Assembly (NCBI RefSeq): GCF_944390845.1
Contig: NZ_CALXRM010000017.1
Coordinates: 1-50,952 of the forward strand
Reading direction: 5' to 3'
DNA: 50,952 nt
Origin: an uncultured Brachyspira sp.
GTDB taxonomy: Bacteria; Spirochaetota; Brachyspiria; Brachyspirales; Brachyspiraceae
Part shown: positions 1 through 11,421 of the stretch, one piece after another
How the letters are laid out: each line of letters starts with the position of its first letter
Numbering within the stretch: the stretch's first letter is position 1
Made by a program: the position numbers and the translations under genes
Notes under the pieces: generated by a model
Told to the model about the DNA's origin: nothing
Database searches by the model: none
The model's input: only the letters and a program-made list of their open reading frames with translations

Positions 1-77
1 GAGTGCCTTTTAGGTATGGCGTGCGGCGGGAAAAAGAACAACAAAAAATTGACAAACTTAAAAATTTTCAGTATATA
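1..77 (+). repeat. Partial interspersed element, right end with outward promoter
   Basis: The left edge is cut by the window. A GC-richer stretch (about 14-30) is followed by the same kind of end seen in four other places: TTGACA at 49-54, a 17-base spacer and TATATA at 72-77. The preceding bases (GGGAAAAAGAACAA, from about 28) recur inverted near 43255-43272. The promoter-like end points right, into the 3' end of the convergent OmpA-type gene, so any transcript would be antisense to it. Confidence 0.6.
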
Positions 78-190
78 CTGAAATAATTTTAGTTTATAAA
101 AAATGATTTTTTTAATATTGTAAGACTATTACAAACAATCTATATCACAAAACTGTTTATACATATATTTGATTAAAAAATATAAATGCA

Positions 191-1402
191 TTATCTTAAT
201 TTTATTATAATATCAACTCTTCTGTTTTTGCTTCTGCCATCTGAAGTTTCATTTGAAGCTATAGGTTCTTCGTCAGCTAATCCTTTATAAGATAATTTGT
301 CATGCTCTAAATTAGGAAGCATATAATCAGCAACTGATTTTGCTCTTTTTTCAGATAATTCCTGATTGTATTCTTTTCTTCCTGTATTATCAGTATGACC
401 TTCTACTATAATTTCTCTATCTGGATAAGTTTCTTTTATCGCTTTAACTATATTATCTATTGTATTTTTAGCCTCTGGTTTTAAAGTATATGAATCAGTA
501 TCAAAAAGTATTTCACCAAGTCTTACAACCAAACCTTCCGGAACTGTGTCTACGGTAACACTATCATCATTATAAAGATTATCTTCTAATTTTTTTCTAT
601 TATACTCTTCTTCTTCTCTTGTAATAGTATCATATATTTTATATGTACTTATAATGTTCATCTTATACTGTAAACTGGCATAAGACAATTCTCTGCCGTA
701 ACCAAATAATATTTGATATCTTTCCTGCTGAGATACTGGAATATTTTTCTCCATATCCCATAAAAAAGTACCATAATTAAAACCATAAATTCTTTCCGGA
801 TATCCTTTCCTTGAAAGTCCAGCTTGAAGTAAATCTTTATCTGTCATAATATGATATTGTATAACAGCATTTCTGCTTCCATCATCATTAGTTTCAACAT
901 TTGCAAATAAATAATCTGAAGACAAAGCCATTGTTAAATTAGGAGCATTATTTACTTTAACAATTTCTATAGACTCTCTATTCCAAGATTCAGTAAGTTT
1001 TACTTCATTATCTGGGAATGTAGGTACATGTCTGACATTAGGCATAAAATAATTATAAGGAACTTCAAATTTACCATTAGTATGAATAATAAAGTCGCTT
1101 GTATATTCTTCATCAAGATGAAAAACTTTTTCACCTTTCATCATTCTAAAGATTTTGAATACTCCGCTTACTCTATATCCGCCTTTAGGGGCAATAGCAA
1201 TAACAGTTAAATCAACAATATTTCTCTCTTTATATGTGCTTGTTAATATACCATTTTCATAATATTCAACATCTGCAGTTTTTACAGATTCTATTCTTTT
1301 TCCCTGCTCTAAATTCCAATAGAATTTATGAGATATCTCTGAATGTACTATACTAAATAGTAATAGCTGAAATAATAAAATAAAAATACTAACTCTTTTC
1401 AT
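191..1402 (-). CDS. OmpA-family outer membrane/periplasmic protein
   Basis: A 403-residue exported protein. Residues 1-21 form a hydrophobic signal peptide. The middle (about 22-290) resembles no family I can name. The C-terminus (about 292-403) is a peptidoglycan-binding OmpA domain, with EGHTDNTG at 334-341 and the closing NRRV near 393-396. OmpA domains bind diaminopimelate in the cell wall, so the likely role is to anchor an envelope structure to peptidoglycan. Only 15 bases separate it from the upstream chemoreceptor gene and no ribosome-binding site is evident, so it is probably cotranscribed and translationally coupled. The domain call is firm; the specific function is unknown. Confidence 0.88.
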   Translation of the reverse strand: MKRVSIFILLFQLLLFSIVHSEISHKFYWNLEQGKRIESVKTADVEYYENGILTSTYKERNIVDLTVIAIAPKGGYRVSGVFKIFRMMKGEKVFHLDEEYTSDFIIHTNGKFEVPYNYFMPNVRHVPTFPDNEVKLTESWNRESIEIVKVNNAPNLTMALSSDYLFANVETNDDGSRNAVIQYHIMTDKDLLQAGLSRKGYPERIYGFNYGTFLWDMEKNIPVSQQERYQILFGYGRELSYASLQYKMNIISTYKIYDTITREEEEYNRKKLEDNLYNDDSVTVDTVPEGLVVRLGEILFDTDSYTLKPEAKNTIDNIVKAIKETYPDREIIVEGHTDNTGRKEYNQELSEKRAKSVADYMLPNLEHDKLSYKGLADEEPIASNETSDGRSKNRRVDIIIKLR

Positions 1403-1417
1403 AATAAAATCAAAATA

Positions 1418-4276
1418 TTATTTTTTTTCTCTATTACTCTCTCTTCTTAACTCTTTTAATCTCTTCTTCTCATCTTTCATTCTTTGTTTTTCGGCTTTTC
1501 TCTCTAATTTCAATTTAGCTTTATCTATAACAGTAATTTTAGCTTTTTCTCTAGCAATATCCTCTTCTGTTTTTTCTGTTTTGAAAGAAATAACCAATTT
1601 ATATAATTGCAAGAATATATATTGCAGCTCTTTTATTCTTTTATCCATTGTCTGCATATTGTTACTGCTTGTTGTGGATAAATTAGAAACATTTTGTATA
1701 GAAGTAACGAGGTCTTTCATCTCACTTTCTGTAGCATTAACTACATTAACTACATCTTCTGCCAATTTATCAACACTTGCAATATTCTGACTAACTGCTG
1801 AACTCATCTGCATTTGTTTAAGAGAAAGTTCCTGAACATCTTCTGTAATATTATTTAAGTTAGTAATATTCATTAATATTTCTCTTCTTCCTACATCAAG
1901 TTCATCATTAGCACCGGATATTGTAGCTATTAAATCTGCAAGAGTGCTAGAACCTTCCAAAATCTTTTCCATAGATTCTGAACTTCTAAATGCTAAAGAT
2001 ACTGTATGATCTATTGCCTGAGTTGTTTCATTAATAATTTCATTAATGATTTTTGAGTTCTCTCCAGTATCTTCTGCCAATTTTCTAATCTTATCAGCAA
2101 CTACTGTAAATCCGCGTCCATGTTCTCCAGCATGGGCAGCTTCTATAGCAGCGTTCATTGCTAAAAGGTTAGTTTGTTCAGCAATATTATGTATAACTTG
2201 AGTAATATTTGTTATCTGTTTAGAATACTCTTTAATATTTTGTATAGAACTTACCACAGATGCACCAAGTGTACTTCCATCTTGAGATTCTGTATAAAGT
2301 ATTTTAGCATAATCATTAGCTTTAGTAGCACCATGGCTTACTGTAACAATATTAGCCATCATCTGCTGAACTGAACTGCTTGTTTTAGAAACAGACTCTG
2401 ACTGCAATTTCATTTTATTATTAATATCATTAATATTTTCTAATAATAATTGAACTGTTTCATTCACTGCTGTAAATCTAGTTCTTTGCATAAAACTTAC
2501 CCTAGCAGCATTTGATGAAGATTCAGCAATTTTACTAGAATTTTCAAGTTCTGTTTCAAATTCTTTATATATAGTACTAAAATCGCTTATACTTATACTA
2601 ATAGAAGCCCTCATGTTTTGAATGTTTCCTGTCAAAGTATAAGCATTGTTTTTTACACTAACAATAATATTCTTTATCTTATCTAAGAATTTATTGAATG
2701 AATGAACCAATTCTCCAGATTCATTATTACTAATAACCGGAAGCCTTATAGTTAAATCTCCTGCACCTTCACTCAAAGACTCTGAAACGTTTTTAGCAAA
2801 TACTAAAGTCTTTCTCAAAGAAAATATTAAAAGAAGAATTACAAATAAGAATGCTGTCAACCCTAAGTATATTGTTATAGAAGATTTAATAATAGTTTCT
2901 CTGAATAATTTATTATCATAAGCATTAACATGTTCCCATACATTAATCATATATAAATTAAATATGGAATACTTTATAACAAATCTATTTAAGTCTTTCA
3001 AGTAAATAACCTTCACATCACTAATATTATTCCTGTAGCTATTATTTCTCACATCTTTTATTTCTTTAGCAAAATCAGCCTCATCCAAGTTTTTTTGCGT
3101 AGCTGCCAACAATGCAGGATTATTTGAAGCTTTTATAGAATATAAATCATCTACTAAGAAAATGTCTAAAACATTTTTGAAAACTGCATCATTTATTATA
3201 TCCTGATATACTGAACTTCTAACTTCTAAAGTAACAAATCCAACATTTTTGCTGTTTATAATAATAGGATTATATATATAAAATGTTTCAGCATTTTGAG
3301 GTATCTCTATCAAAAAATTAGTATCTTGAGATAATCTTGTAAGGTTATTTCCAGAAATATTAGGTCTGAAATTAGTATTTATTGTAACTAAATTGTTAAT
3401 ATCATATCTCCAATTTAGAAGCAAATTATTCATATCTGTTTTATCAAGAGCTATATTAACAGTATCTAAATCATTAATAAATATTGATAAGGTAGAAATG
3501 TTGTGGTTATTGGCATATCTTGTACTCAAATATAATGATATATTTTCAATATAATCATTTAATGTATAAGTACTTCCATTTAATATATTCATATAAGTAG
3601 ATACATTTTCAGTAATATTTGCGTATCTTCCAACACCATTATAAAAGTTATTTATAAAATCATTAGCATAACCTTTTCTGGATATAACACTATATTCTCT
3701 GTCATAAATTATTTCAGCTCTATAATGCATACCATTAATCAATGTAACAATGAATATCATAGTAGCCATAGAAACAGGCAAAAAACTGTACACCATAGGC
3801 AAATAATATTCTTTTCTTCCGCTACTTTTATATAAAGGCTTTACTAAAACATTGAAAAATATAGATGCAACCGTCATGGCAATAGTAATCAAAAATATTA
3901 CCATTATAAGACGTATATTGATTATTTCAAATAAAGTAACACTGCCGTCTAATATATAGATTGTATATGATAAAATAGCAACTAAAACTACAGCAATACC
4001 AGATTTAATTACATATATTCTTCCTAATGGTATTGATTTTCCTTTTTCTACCTTTAATCCATCAAAAAACATACTCAATGCAGTAAATAAAGCTAAAAAA
4101 AGTATAAATATATATACATAACCTCTTAATGAACTTGCCTGTCTATAAATTGTTTTAAGCAAAAGTGAATAAGAACCAACAGAAACAGAAGCTACAATAA
4201 GAAAACCTATTGGTATATAAAATTTTAACTTTCTTTTTAATTTATCTTCATTTACTTGAAAAATCATATAATACAA
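1418..4276 (-). CDS. Methyl-accepting chemotaxis protein (tandem copy 1)
   Basis: A 952-residue chemoreceptor. The first ~185 residues hold several hydrophobic segments, followed by an extracytoplasmic sensor region (about 190-465), a transmembrane segment at about 465-487, a HAMP-like linker, and the long signalling hairpin, whose tip reads NIAEQTNLLAMNAAIEAA near residue 700. The tail is rich in Lys/Glu and probably coiled coil. It relays ligand binding to CheA/CheW. Residues of about 581-904 are encoded by DNA identical to the neighbouring receptor gene, while the sensor halves differ clearly, so the two should sense different ligands but signal identically. The multi-helix N-terminus is unusual for a classical two-helix receptor. 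Confidence 0.95.
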   Translation of the reverse strand: MYYMIFQVNEDKLKRKLKFYIPIGFLIVASVSVGSYSLLLKTIYRQASSLRGYVYIFILFLALFTALSMFFDGLKVEKGKSIPLGRIYVIKSGIAVVLVAILSYTIYILDGSVTLFEIINIRLIMVIFLITIAMTVASIFFNVLVKPLYKSSGRKEYYLPMVYSFLPVSMATMIFIVTLINGMHYRAEIIYDREYSVISRKGYANDFINNFYNGVGRYANITENVSTYMNILNGSTYTLNDYIENISLYLSTRYANNHNISTLSIFINDLDTVNIALDKTDMNNLLLNWRYDINNLVTINTNFRPNISGNNLTRLSQDTNFLIEIPQNAETFYIYNPIIINSKNVGFVTLEVRSSVYQDIINDAVFKNVLDIFLVDDLYSIKASNNPALLAATQKNLDEADFAKEIKDVRNNSYRNNISDVKVIYLKDLNRFVIKYSIFNLYMINVWEHVNAYDNKLFRETIIKSSITIYLGLTAFLFVILLLIFSLRKTLVFAKNVSESLSEGAGDLTIRLPVISNNESGELVHSFNKFLDKIKNIIVSVKNNAYTLTGNIQNMRASISISISDFSTIYKEFETELENSSKIAESSSNAARVSFMQRTRFTAVNETVQLLLENINDINNKMKLQSESVSKTSSSVQQMMANIVTVSHGATKANDYAKILYTESQDGSTLGASVVSSIQNIKEYSKQITNITQVIHNIAEQTNLLAMNAAIEAAHAGEHGRGFTVVADKIRKLAEDTGENSKIINEIINETTQAIDHTVSLAFRSSESMEKILEGSSTLADLIATISGANDELDVGRREILMNITNLNNITEDVQELSLKQMQMSSAVSQNIASVDKLAEDVVNVVNATESEMKDLVTSIQNVSNLSTTSSNNMQTMDKRIKELQYIFLQLYKLVISFKTEKTEEDIAREKAKITVIDKAKLKLERKAEKQRMKDEKKRLKELRRESNREKK
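1563..2534. repeat. 972-base block identical to 4623-5594
   Basis: Read line by line, this block matches 4623-5594 with no difference at a constant offset of 3060 bases. It begins just after a mismatch at 1562/4622 and ends at a C/T difference at 2535/5595, beyond which similarity continues with scattered changes. It covers the signalling hairpins of the two chemoreceptor genes. Confidence 0.92.
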
Positions 4277-4489
4277 CCTATTAAATATTTTGGTTATTAA
4301 TTTAATTTTCGGTATAATAATCTCAATATTTAGAAAAATAGAATATTAATATAAATATGCTATTTTTCATATAATCATTAAATACCATTAATATTCAGCT
4401 ATATAGCTTATAAATTACAATAAAAAATTATGAATTATTTCAAAAATATAATAATTCAAATATATTACTAAATATTTTTATTTCTTTTT

Positions 4490-7336
4490 TTATTGCTTTC
4501 TTTTTTTAATTCTTTTAATCTTCTTTTTTTCTTCTTTCAATCTTCTTTTTTCTTCTTTTCTTTCCAATCTCAATTTAGCTTTATCTGCAGCTCTAGTTCT
4601 GCTTCTTTCTATATCAATATCTTCTTCTGTTTTTTCTGTTTTGAAAGAAATAACCAATTTATATAATTGCAAGAATATATATTGCAGCTCTTTTATTCTT
4701 TTATCCATTGTCTGCATATTGTTACTGCTTGTTGTGGATAAATTAGAAACATTTTGTATAGAAGTAACGAGGTCTTTCATCTCACTTTCTGTAGCATTAA
4801 CTACATTAACTACATCTTCTGCCAATTTATCAACACTTGCAATATTCTGACTAACTGCTGAACTCATCTGCATTTGTTTAAGAGAAAGTTCCTGAACATC
4901 TTCTGTAATATTATTTAAGTTAGTAATATTCATTAATATTTCTCTTCTTCCTACATCAAGTTCATCATTAGCACCGGATATTGTAGCTATTAAATCTGCA
5001 AGAGTGCTAGAACCTTCCAAAATCTTTTCCATAGATTCTGAACTTCTAAATGCTAAAGATACTGTATGATCTATTGCCTGAGTTGTTTCATTAATAATTT
5101 CATTAATGATTTTTGAGTTCTCTCCAGTATCTTCTGCCAATTTTCTAATCTTATCAGCAACTACTGTAAATCCGCGTCCATGTTCTCCAGCATGGGCAGC
5201 TTCTATAGCAGCGTTCATTGCTAAAAGGTTAGTTTGTTCAGCAATATTATGTATAACTTGAGTAATATTTGTTATCTGTTTAGAATACTCTTTAATATTT
5301 TGTATAGAACTTACCACAGATGCACCAAGTGTACTTCCATCTTGAGATTCTGTATAAAGTATTTTAGCATAATCATTAGCTTTAGTAGCACCATGGCTTA
5401 CTGTAACAATATTAGCCATCATCTGCTGAACTGAACTGCTTGTTTTAGAAACAGACTCTGACTGCAATTTCATTTTATTATTAATATCATTAATATTTTC
5501 TAATAATAATTGAACTGTTTCATTCACTGCTGTAAATCTAGTTCTTTGCATAAAACTTACCCTAGCAGCATTTGATGAAGATTCAGCAATTTTATTAGAA
5601 TTTTCAAGTTCTGTTTCAAATTCTTTATATATAGTACTAAAATCACTTATACTTATACTAATAGAAGCCCTCATGTTTTGAATGTTTCCTGTCAAAGTAT
5701 AAGCATTATTTTTTACACTAACAATAATATTTCTTACCTTATCTAAGAATTTATTGAATGAATGAACCAATTCTCCAGATTCATTATTACTAATAACTGG
5801 AAGCCTTATAGTTAAATCTCCCTCTCCTTCACTCAAAGACTCTGAAACAGCTTTAGCAAACACTAAAGTTTTTCTTAAAGAAAGAATCAAAATAAATGTT
5901 ACTATCAAAAATGATAATAATCCCAAATATATTGTTATAGATGAATTTATGATTGTATTTCTAAATAATTGATTTCTATAAACATCATTATGACTCCAAG
6001 TATTTATAACATATAAATTATTAAATAAGAAATATTTAATAAGATACCTATTGGAATCTTTAATCTTAATAACTTTCAAATCAGTTATTTTATTCAAATA
6101 GTTATTATTTAATGGATCTTTTATTTCTGATCCTGTAACAAGATTATTCAAATCTTTTTGCATACCAGCTATTAAATCAGGATTATTTGAAGCTTTTATA
6201 GCATATAAACTATCTGCTATAAAAACATTTAAATTAGTTTTAATAACAGAATTATTTAATGCTTCAAGATAAACAGAATTTTTAACATCTATACTGACAA
6301 AACCTATATTTCTATTGTTTAACAAAATAGGAGTATAAATTGAAAATGCATCAGAATTAATATCCATGTTTATTATACTATTTGTTTCTGTTGCAAGTTT
6401 ATAAATATTATCTCCGGAAACACTAGGATTGGCATTAGTATTAACAGTTATATCATTATTAATATCATATCTCCAATTTAATAATAATTTATTAATGCCA
6501 TTAGTATTAATATTAAAATTTTCTACATCATTAAAAAATAACTGCAATGATACCACATTATAATCATTATCAGCATACATTATATTTAAGTATTTTGATA
6601 AAGTATTTAAATAATCATTAAAGTTATAATTACGAGATGAAATAAAAGTAACATACTCTGATACATTTTGAGATAATTTAACATATTTTGAAATAGAATC
6701 TGATATATTATTAACTAAGTCATTAGCATAACCTTTTTTTACGTTTATATCATATTCTCTGTCATATACTATCTCAGATCTATAATGCAAACCATTAACA
6801 AGAGTAACAACAAATATTACAGTAGCCATAGAAATAGGCAGGAAATTATATGCTATAGGAAGATAATATTCCACTTTTCCTGTTTTTTTATACAATGGTC
6901 CAACCAATAAGTTAAAAAATATAGAGGAAATAGACATAGCTATACTTATCAAAAATATAACCATTATAAGACGTATATTAAGCATTTCAAATACAGATAT
7001 TCGGCCAAGATATATGTGAACACTATATGAGAAAATAGCTACTAAAACTACAGCTATTCCAGCTTTTACTACGAATACCTTACCTATAGCAAAAGATTTT
7101 CCTTTCTCTAATTTAACACAATCAAAATAAATACTTACACAAAAAACAACTACCAAAACAAAGATAAATAAATATAAATAACTTACCAATGAACTTGATA
7201 ATTGATAAACTGTTCTCAATAAAATAGAAAAAGTAGCTACCGAAAGAATTCCTGTCACAAGAAAAAGTGCAGGCATATAAAATTTTAATCTTCTTTTTAG
7301 TGTTTCCTCGTTCACCTTAAAATTCATATCATACAA
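4490..7336 (-). CDS. Methyl-accepting chemotaxis protein (tandem copy 2)
   Basis: A 948-residue paralogue of the next gene downstream, with the same order: multi-helix N-terminal region, sensor region (about 190-465), transmembrane segment, HAMP-like linker, identical signalling hairpin and a basic C-terminal tail. The first ATG follows a sequence ending ATAGGTTGT, also found before the other copy. A 213-base AT-rich gap separates the two receptors. Both upstream regions share an ACCGA-N2-ATT motif that might be a promoter element; this is a weak inference. The sensor halves are clearly related but diverged, in contrast to the identical signalling halves. Confidence 0.95.
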   Translation of the reverse strand: MYDMNFKVNEETLKRRLKFYMPALFLVTGILSVATFSILLRTVYQLSSSLVSYLYLFIFVLVVVFCVSIYFDCVKLEKGKSFAIGKVFVVKAGIAVVLVAIFSYSVHIYLGRISVFEMLNIRLIMVIFLISIAMSISSIFFNLLVGPLYKKTGKVEYYLPIAYNFLPISMATVIFVVTLVNGLHYRSEIVYDREYDINVKKGYANDLVNNISDSISKYVKLSQNVSEYVTFISSRNYNFNDYLNTLSKYLNIMYADNDYNVVSLQLFFNDVENFNINTNGINKLLLNWRYDINNDITVNTNANPSVSGDNIYKLATETNSIINMDINSDAFSIYTPILLNNRNIGFVSIDVKNSVYLEALNNSVIKTNLNVFIADSLYAIKASNNPDLIAGMQKDLNNLVTGSEIKDPLNNNYLNKITDLKVIKIKDSNRYLIKYFLFNNLYVINTWSHNDVYRNQLFRNTIINSSITIYLGLLSFLIVTFILILSLRKTLVFAKAVSESLSEGEGDLTIRLPVISNNESGELVHSFNKFLDKVRNIIVSVKNNAYTLTGNIQNMRASISISISDFSTIYKEFETELENSNKIAESSSNAARVSFMQRTRFTAVNETVQLLLENINDINNKMKLQSESVSKTSSSVQQMMANIVTVSHGATKANDYAKILYTESQDGSTLGASVVSSIQNIKEYSKQITNITQVIHNIAEQTNLLAMNAAIEAAHAGEHGRGFTVVADKIRKLAEDTGENSKIINEIINETTQAIDHTVSLAFRSSESMEKILEGSSTLADLIATISGANDELDVGRREILMNITNLNNITEDVQELSLKQMQMSSAVSQNIASVDKLAEDVVNVVNATESEMKDLVTSIQNVSNLSTTSSNNMQTMDKRIKELQYIFLQLYKLVISFKTEKTEEDIDIERSRTRAADKAKLRLERKEEKRRLKEEKKKIKRIKKRKQ
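4623..5594. repeat. 972-base block identical to 1563-2534
   Basis: Second copy of the identical block, inside the other chemoreceptor gene. The two copies are in direct orientation, so they are also a potential site for deletion by recombination, which would fuse the two genes into one hybrid receptor. Confidence 0.92.
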
Positions 7337-7400
7337 CCTATAAAAATTATATACTCTTTAAATCGTCGGTAAATACTCTTAATTATTTAGCAGTAATATA

Positions 7401-8873
<1,473 letters not shown>

Positions 8874-9794
8874 TTATTCAAGTACCTTTATCATTTCTTT
8901 GTGAATTTTTTTATTACTTGCAATATACTGTTTTTTAGAGAAAATATCATATTCTTTCATATTTATATTGCTTACTGTACCGCCTGCACGTTTTAATATT
9001 ACCGTACCTGCACATACGTCCCAAGGAGAAAGACCATATTCAAAGAATCCGTCTGCTAACCCCTCCGCAACCATACAAATATCAAGAGCTGCTGAACCAT
9101 CGCGTCTTAATGCTAAAGTTCTTTTTACCATATTAGCAAAATCTACCATTCTATCATGCAAAAAGTCATCATCTGTGCTTGCATTGTAATAAAAACCAGT
9201 TATTATCATAGATTCTATTAATTTATTTGTATCACTTACTCTAATAACTTTTTTATTCTTAAATGCTTTTGATTTTACATGTGCCTTATAAACAGTATCT
9301 GTTAAAGGAGCATATACAACTCCAAGTATAGGAATACCTTTATAAGCAAGACCTATAGAAACACAATAAAAAGGATAACCATGTATAAAATTACTAGTAC
9401 CGTCTATAGGATCAACAACCCAAGTAAATCTTTTCTCATCTGATTTATCTGAAGCACTTGATTCTTCGCCATAAAATCCAAATTTAGGATAACATTTTAA
9501 CAAATATTCTCTAATTATTCTTTCATTTTCCACATCAACTTCTGTAAATAAATCTGTTTTTCCTTTTTTAGATATTTTTCTAGGGCATCCGAAATATTTC
9601 AACGAATATTTACCAGCTTTTATAGCTATATGCTCTGCTGCCTTCAAACATTTATCAAGTTTTGCTTTAGGAAGCTCTTTTATTTCTCTTTGTATATTCA
9701 TATACTCAATTTCTTTTTCTGATAAAGGCTTTTTAACATCTTCTTTTTTTGAAGAAAAAGACTTCATGAATAATGTTACGATATCATCTATCAT
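8874..9794 (-). CDS. Inositol monophosphatase family protein
   Basis: A 306-residue Mg-dependent phosphatase of the SuhB/inositol-1-monophosphatase fold. The metal-binding motifs are present: GEES at 109-112, DPIDGT at 128-133 and the WD pair at 258-259. A basic N-terminal extension of about 40 residues precedes the usual start of the domain. GGAG lies upstream of the ATG. Family members hydrolyse inositol phosphate, fructose-1,6-bisphosphate or PAP; the sequence alone does not fix the substrate. It sits 29 bases downstream of the MCE gene in what looks like one operon. Confidence 0.9.
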   Translation of the reverse strand: MIDDIVTLFMKSFSSKKEDVKKPLSEKEIEYMNIQREIKELPKAKLDKCLKAAEHIAIKAGKYSLKYFGCPRKISKKGKTDLFTEVDVENERIIREYLLKCYPKFGFYGEESSASDKSDEKRFTWVVDPIDGTSNFIHGYPFYCVSIGLAYKGIPILGVVYAPLTDTVYKAHVKSKAFKNKKVIRVSDTNKLIESMIITGFYYNASTDDDFLHDRMVDFANMVKRTLALRRDGSAALDICMVAEGLADGFFEYGLSPWDVCAGTVILKRAGGTVSNINMKEYDIFSKKQYIASNKKIHKEMIKVLE

Positions 9795-9823
9795 AATATA
9801 TTATACTCCATTAAATACAGATA

Positions 9824-10600
9824 TTATTTCTTGGTTTCTCTAAATAGCAAAATTGATGGATTTTCTTTCAACTTTTCACTAAATATCTTAAAATTATTTA
9901 CTATTTCTGTTAAATTGGTTTGTAAAGTTGGATCTTTCATAACAGAACCTATAGCACCTTTTCCGCTTTCAATATCATTTATAACATAAGATAAATCTCT
10001 AGTTATATTGTTAATATGAGATAAACTGTCATTAACATTTGAAATAGCTTTTGTAATTGTTGTTTCATTTGTTCCTATAACATCAGCTATTATATCTATA
10101 GTCTGTGCCAAATTTGTTATTACTGAAGAAAACTGCTCAAAATTAAGGTCTTTTCCTATATCACCAATAGAACCCAAAGTAGTTTCTATACTAAATGGCT
10201 CAACACCTTTTAATACCGTTCCAGCTGGAATACTAGCCATACCTGTAGTAGTAGTTGAAGGAGGTGAAACCATTATATATTTTTCTCCCAATCCTAAACC
10301 AACTGTTTGTATTGAAAATTTTGTTCCTTCCGGTATTATAACTGTCTTATCTGTTATAAATAATGTTACTCTTATTGTTCCATCAGGATTAATACTTATT
10401 TTTTCAATAAAACCTATTTGTATTCCGCCGCCTCTATATGAAACTTTACCATTTTCCTGCAAATCGCCAATGAAAACATAATCTACATATAGTCTGTAAC
10501 CATCACCTTTCAATTTTATTTTACCTAATAATATTATAGCACCTACAAATATTATTAATGTAATAATAAAGAATATACCTAATTTAACTTTATTTTTCAT
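9824..10600 (-). CDS. MCE-domain (MlaD-like) lipid transport protein
   Basis: A 258-residue protein with one N-terminal membrane anchor (about 7-27) followed by an MCE domain (about 36-118) and a helical C-terminal part. In the Mla system MlaD hexamers form the periplasmic lipid-binding ring of the ABC complex MlaFEDB, which moves phospholipids between outer and inner membranes. AAGGAA precedes the ATG. The ATPase partner is the adjacent upstream gene; no MlaE-like permease is visible in the window. Confidence 0.88.
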   Translation of the reverse strand: MKNKVKLGIFFIITLIIFVGAIILLGKIKLKGDGYRLYVDYVFIGDLQENGKVSYRGGGIQIGFIEKISINPDGTIRVTLFITDKTVIIPEGTKFSIQTVGLGLGEKYIMVSPPSTTTTGMASIPAGTVLKGVEPFSIETTLGSIGDIGKDLNFEQFSSVITNLAQTIDIIADVIGTNETTITKAISNVNDSLSHINNITRDLSYVINDIESGKGAIGSVMKDPTLQTNLTEIVNNFKIFSEKLKENPSILLFRETKK

Positions 10601-10638
10601 AATAGTTTCCTTATCCTAAAAATTATATATAAACAACT

Positions 10639-11418
10639 TTAATCTTTTGGTCTAATACTTTCTATATCTTCACCTTTTTTAGCAATACTGCTCATGAAGA
10701 AGAATTTCAAATGAGGATTTTCTGTTTCATGTAAATGATCCGGATCTCCCCCCTCAATAATTTGTCCTTTATAAAGCATAACAACCCTATCAGACATTCT
10801 AAATACACTTGTCATATCATGAGTTATAACTATACTTGTAACATTAAGGAGTTCCTGCATTTTTACTATTAAATCATCTATAACCCTAGACATAACTGGA
10901 TCAAGCCCTGTTGTAGGTTCATCATAAAGCAATATTTCTGGGTCCATAGCAATAGCTCTTGCCAAACCAACACGTTTTTTCATACCTCCCGAAAGCTCTG
11001 AAGGCATTTTATGTTCTATATTAGGCATACCAACCATTTCAAGAACCTCAGCTACTTTTACTTTAATCCTATCTTCTGGCATATCTTTTTTTATTCTTCT
11101 AAGCCCAAAGCTGACATTCTCATATACATTTAATGAGTCAAATAAAGCAGCTCCTTGAAACACCATAGCAAATTTCTTACGCACTTCTGTAAGTTCATTA
11201 TCAGATATTTTATTAATATCATGTCCGTCTACTACTATAGTTCCGGAATCGGGCTGAAGTAAACCTATTAAATGTTTTATAAGTACACTTTTTCCGCAGC
11301 CTGAATTACCTATAACAGATAAGGTTTCTCCTCTATTAACCCTCAAATTAACACCATTAAGTACTTTTTGCGGTCCAAATGTTTTATAAACATCTTTTAA
11401 TTCTATAATTGTATCCAT
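10639..11418 (-). CDS. ABC transporter ATPase, MlaF-like
   Basis: A 259-residue ATP-binding subunit: Walker A GNSGCGKS at 37-44, signature LSGGM at 142-146 and Walker B LLYDEP at 163-168. The sequence style (GMKKRVGLARAIA) is that of the Mla/Ttg2A lipid-transport family. It lies between manA (3-base gap) and the MCE gene (38-base gap). The usual order is ATPase-permease-MCE; here the permease is missing from between them, so it must be encoded elsewhere or the complex is atypical. Confidence 0.9.
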   Translation of the reverse strand: MDTIIELKDVYKTFGPQKVLNGVNLRVNRGETLSVIGNSGCGKSVLIKHLIGLLQPDSGTIVVDGHDINKISDNELTEVRKKFAMVFQGAALFDSLNVYENVSFGLRRIKKDMPEDRIKVKVAEVLEMVGMPNIEHKMPSELSGGMKKRVGLARAIAMDPEILLYDEPTTGLDPVMSRVIDDLIVKMQELLNVTSIVITHDMTSVFRMSDRVVMLYKGQIIEGGDPDHLHETENPHLKFFFMSSIAKKGEDIESIRPKD

Positions 11419-11421
11419 TTT

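Noticed and set aside
1581-2374. Plus-strand frames duplicated at 4641-5434
   Set aside because: They recur only because the underlying chemoreceptor DNA is duplicated; they are antisense to well-supported coding sequence.
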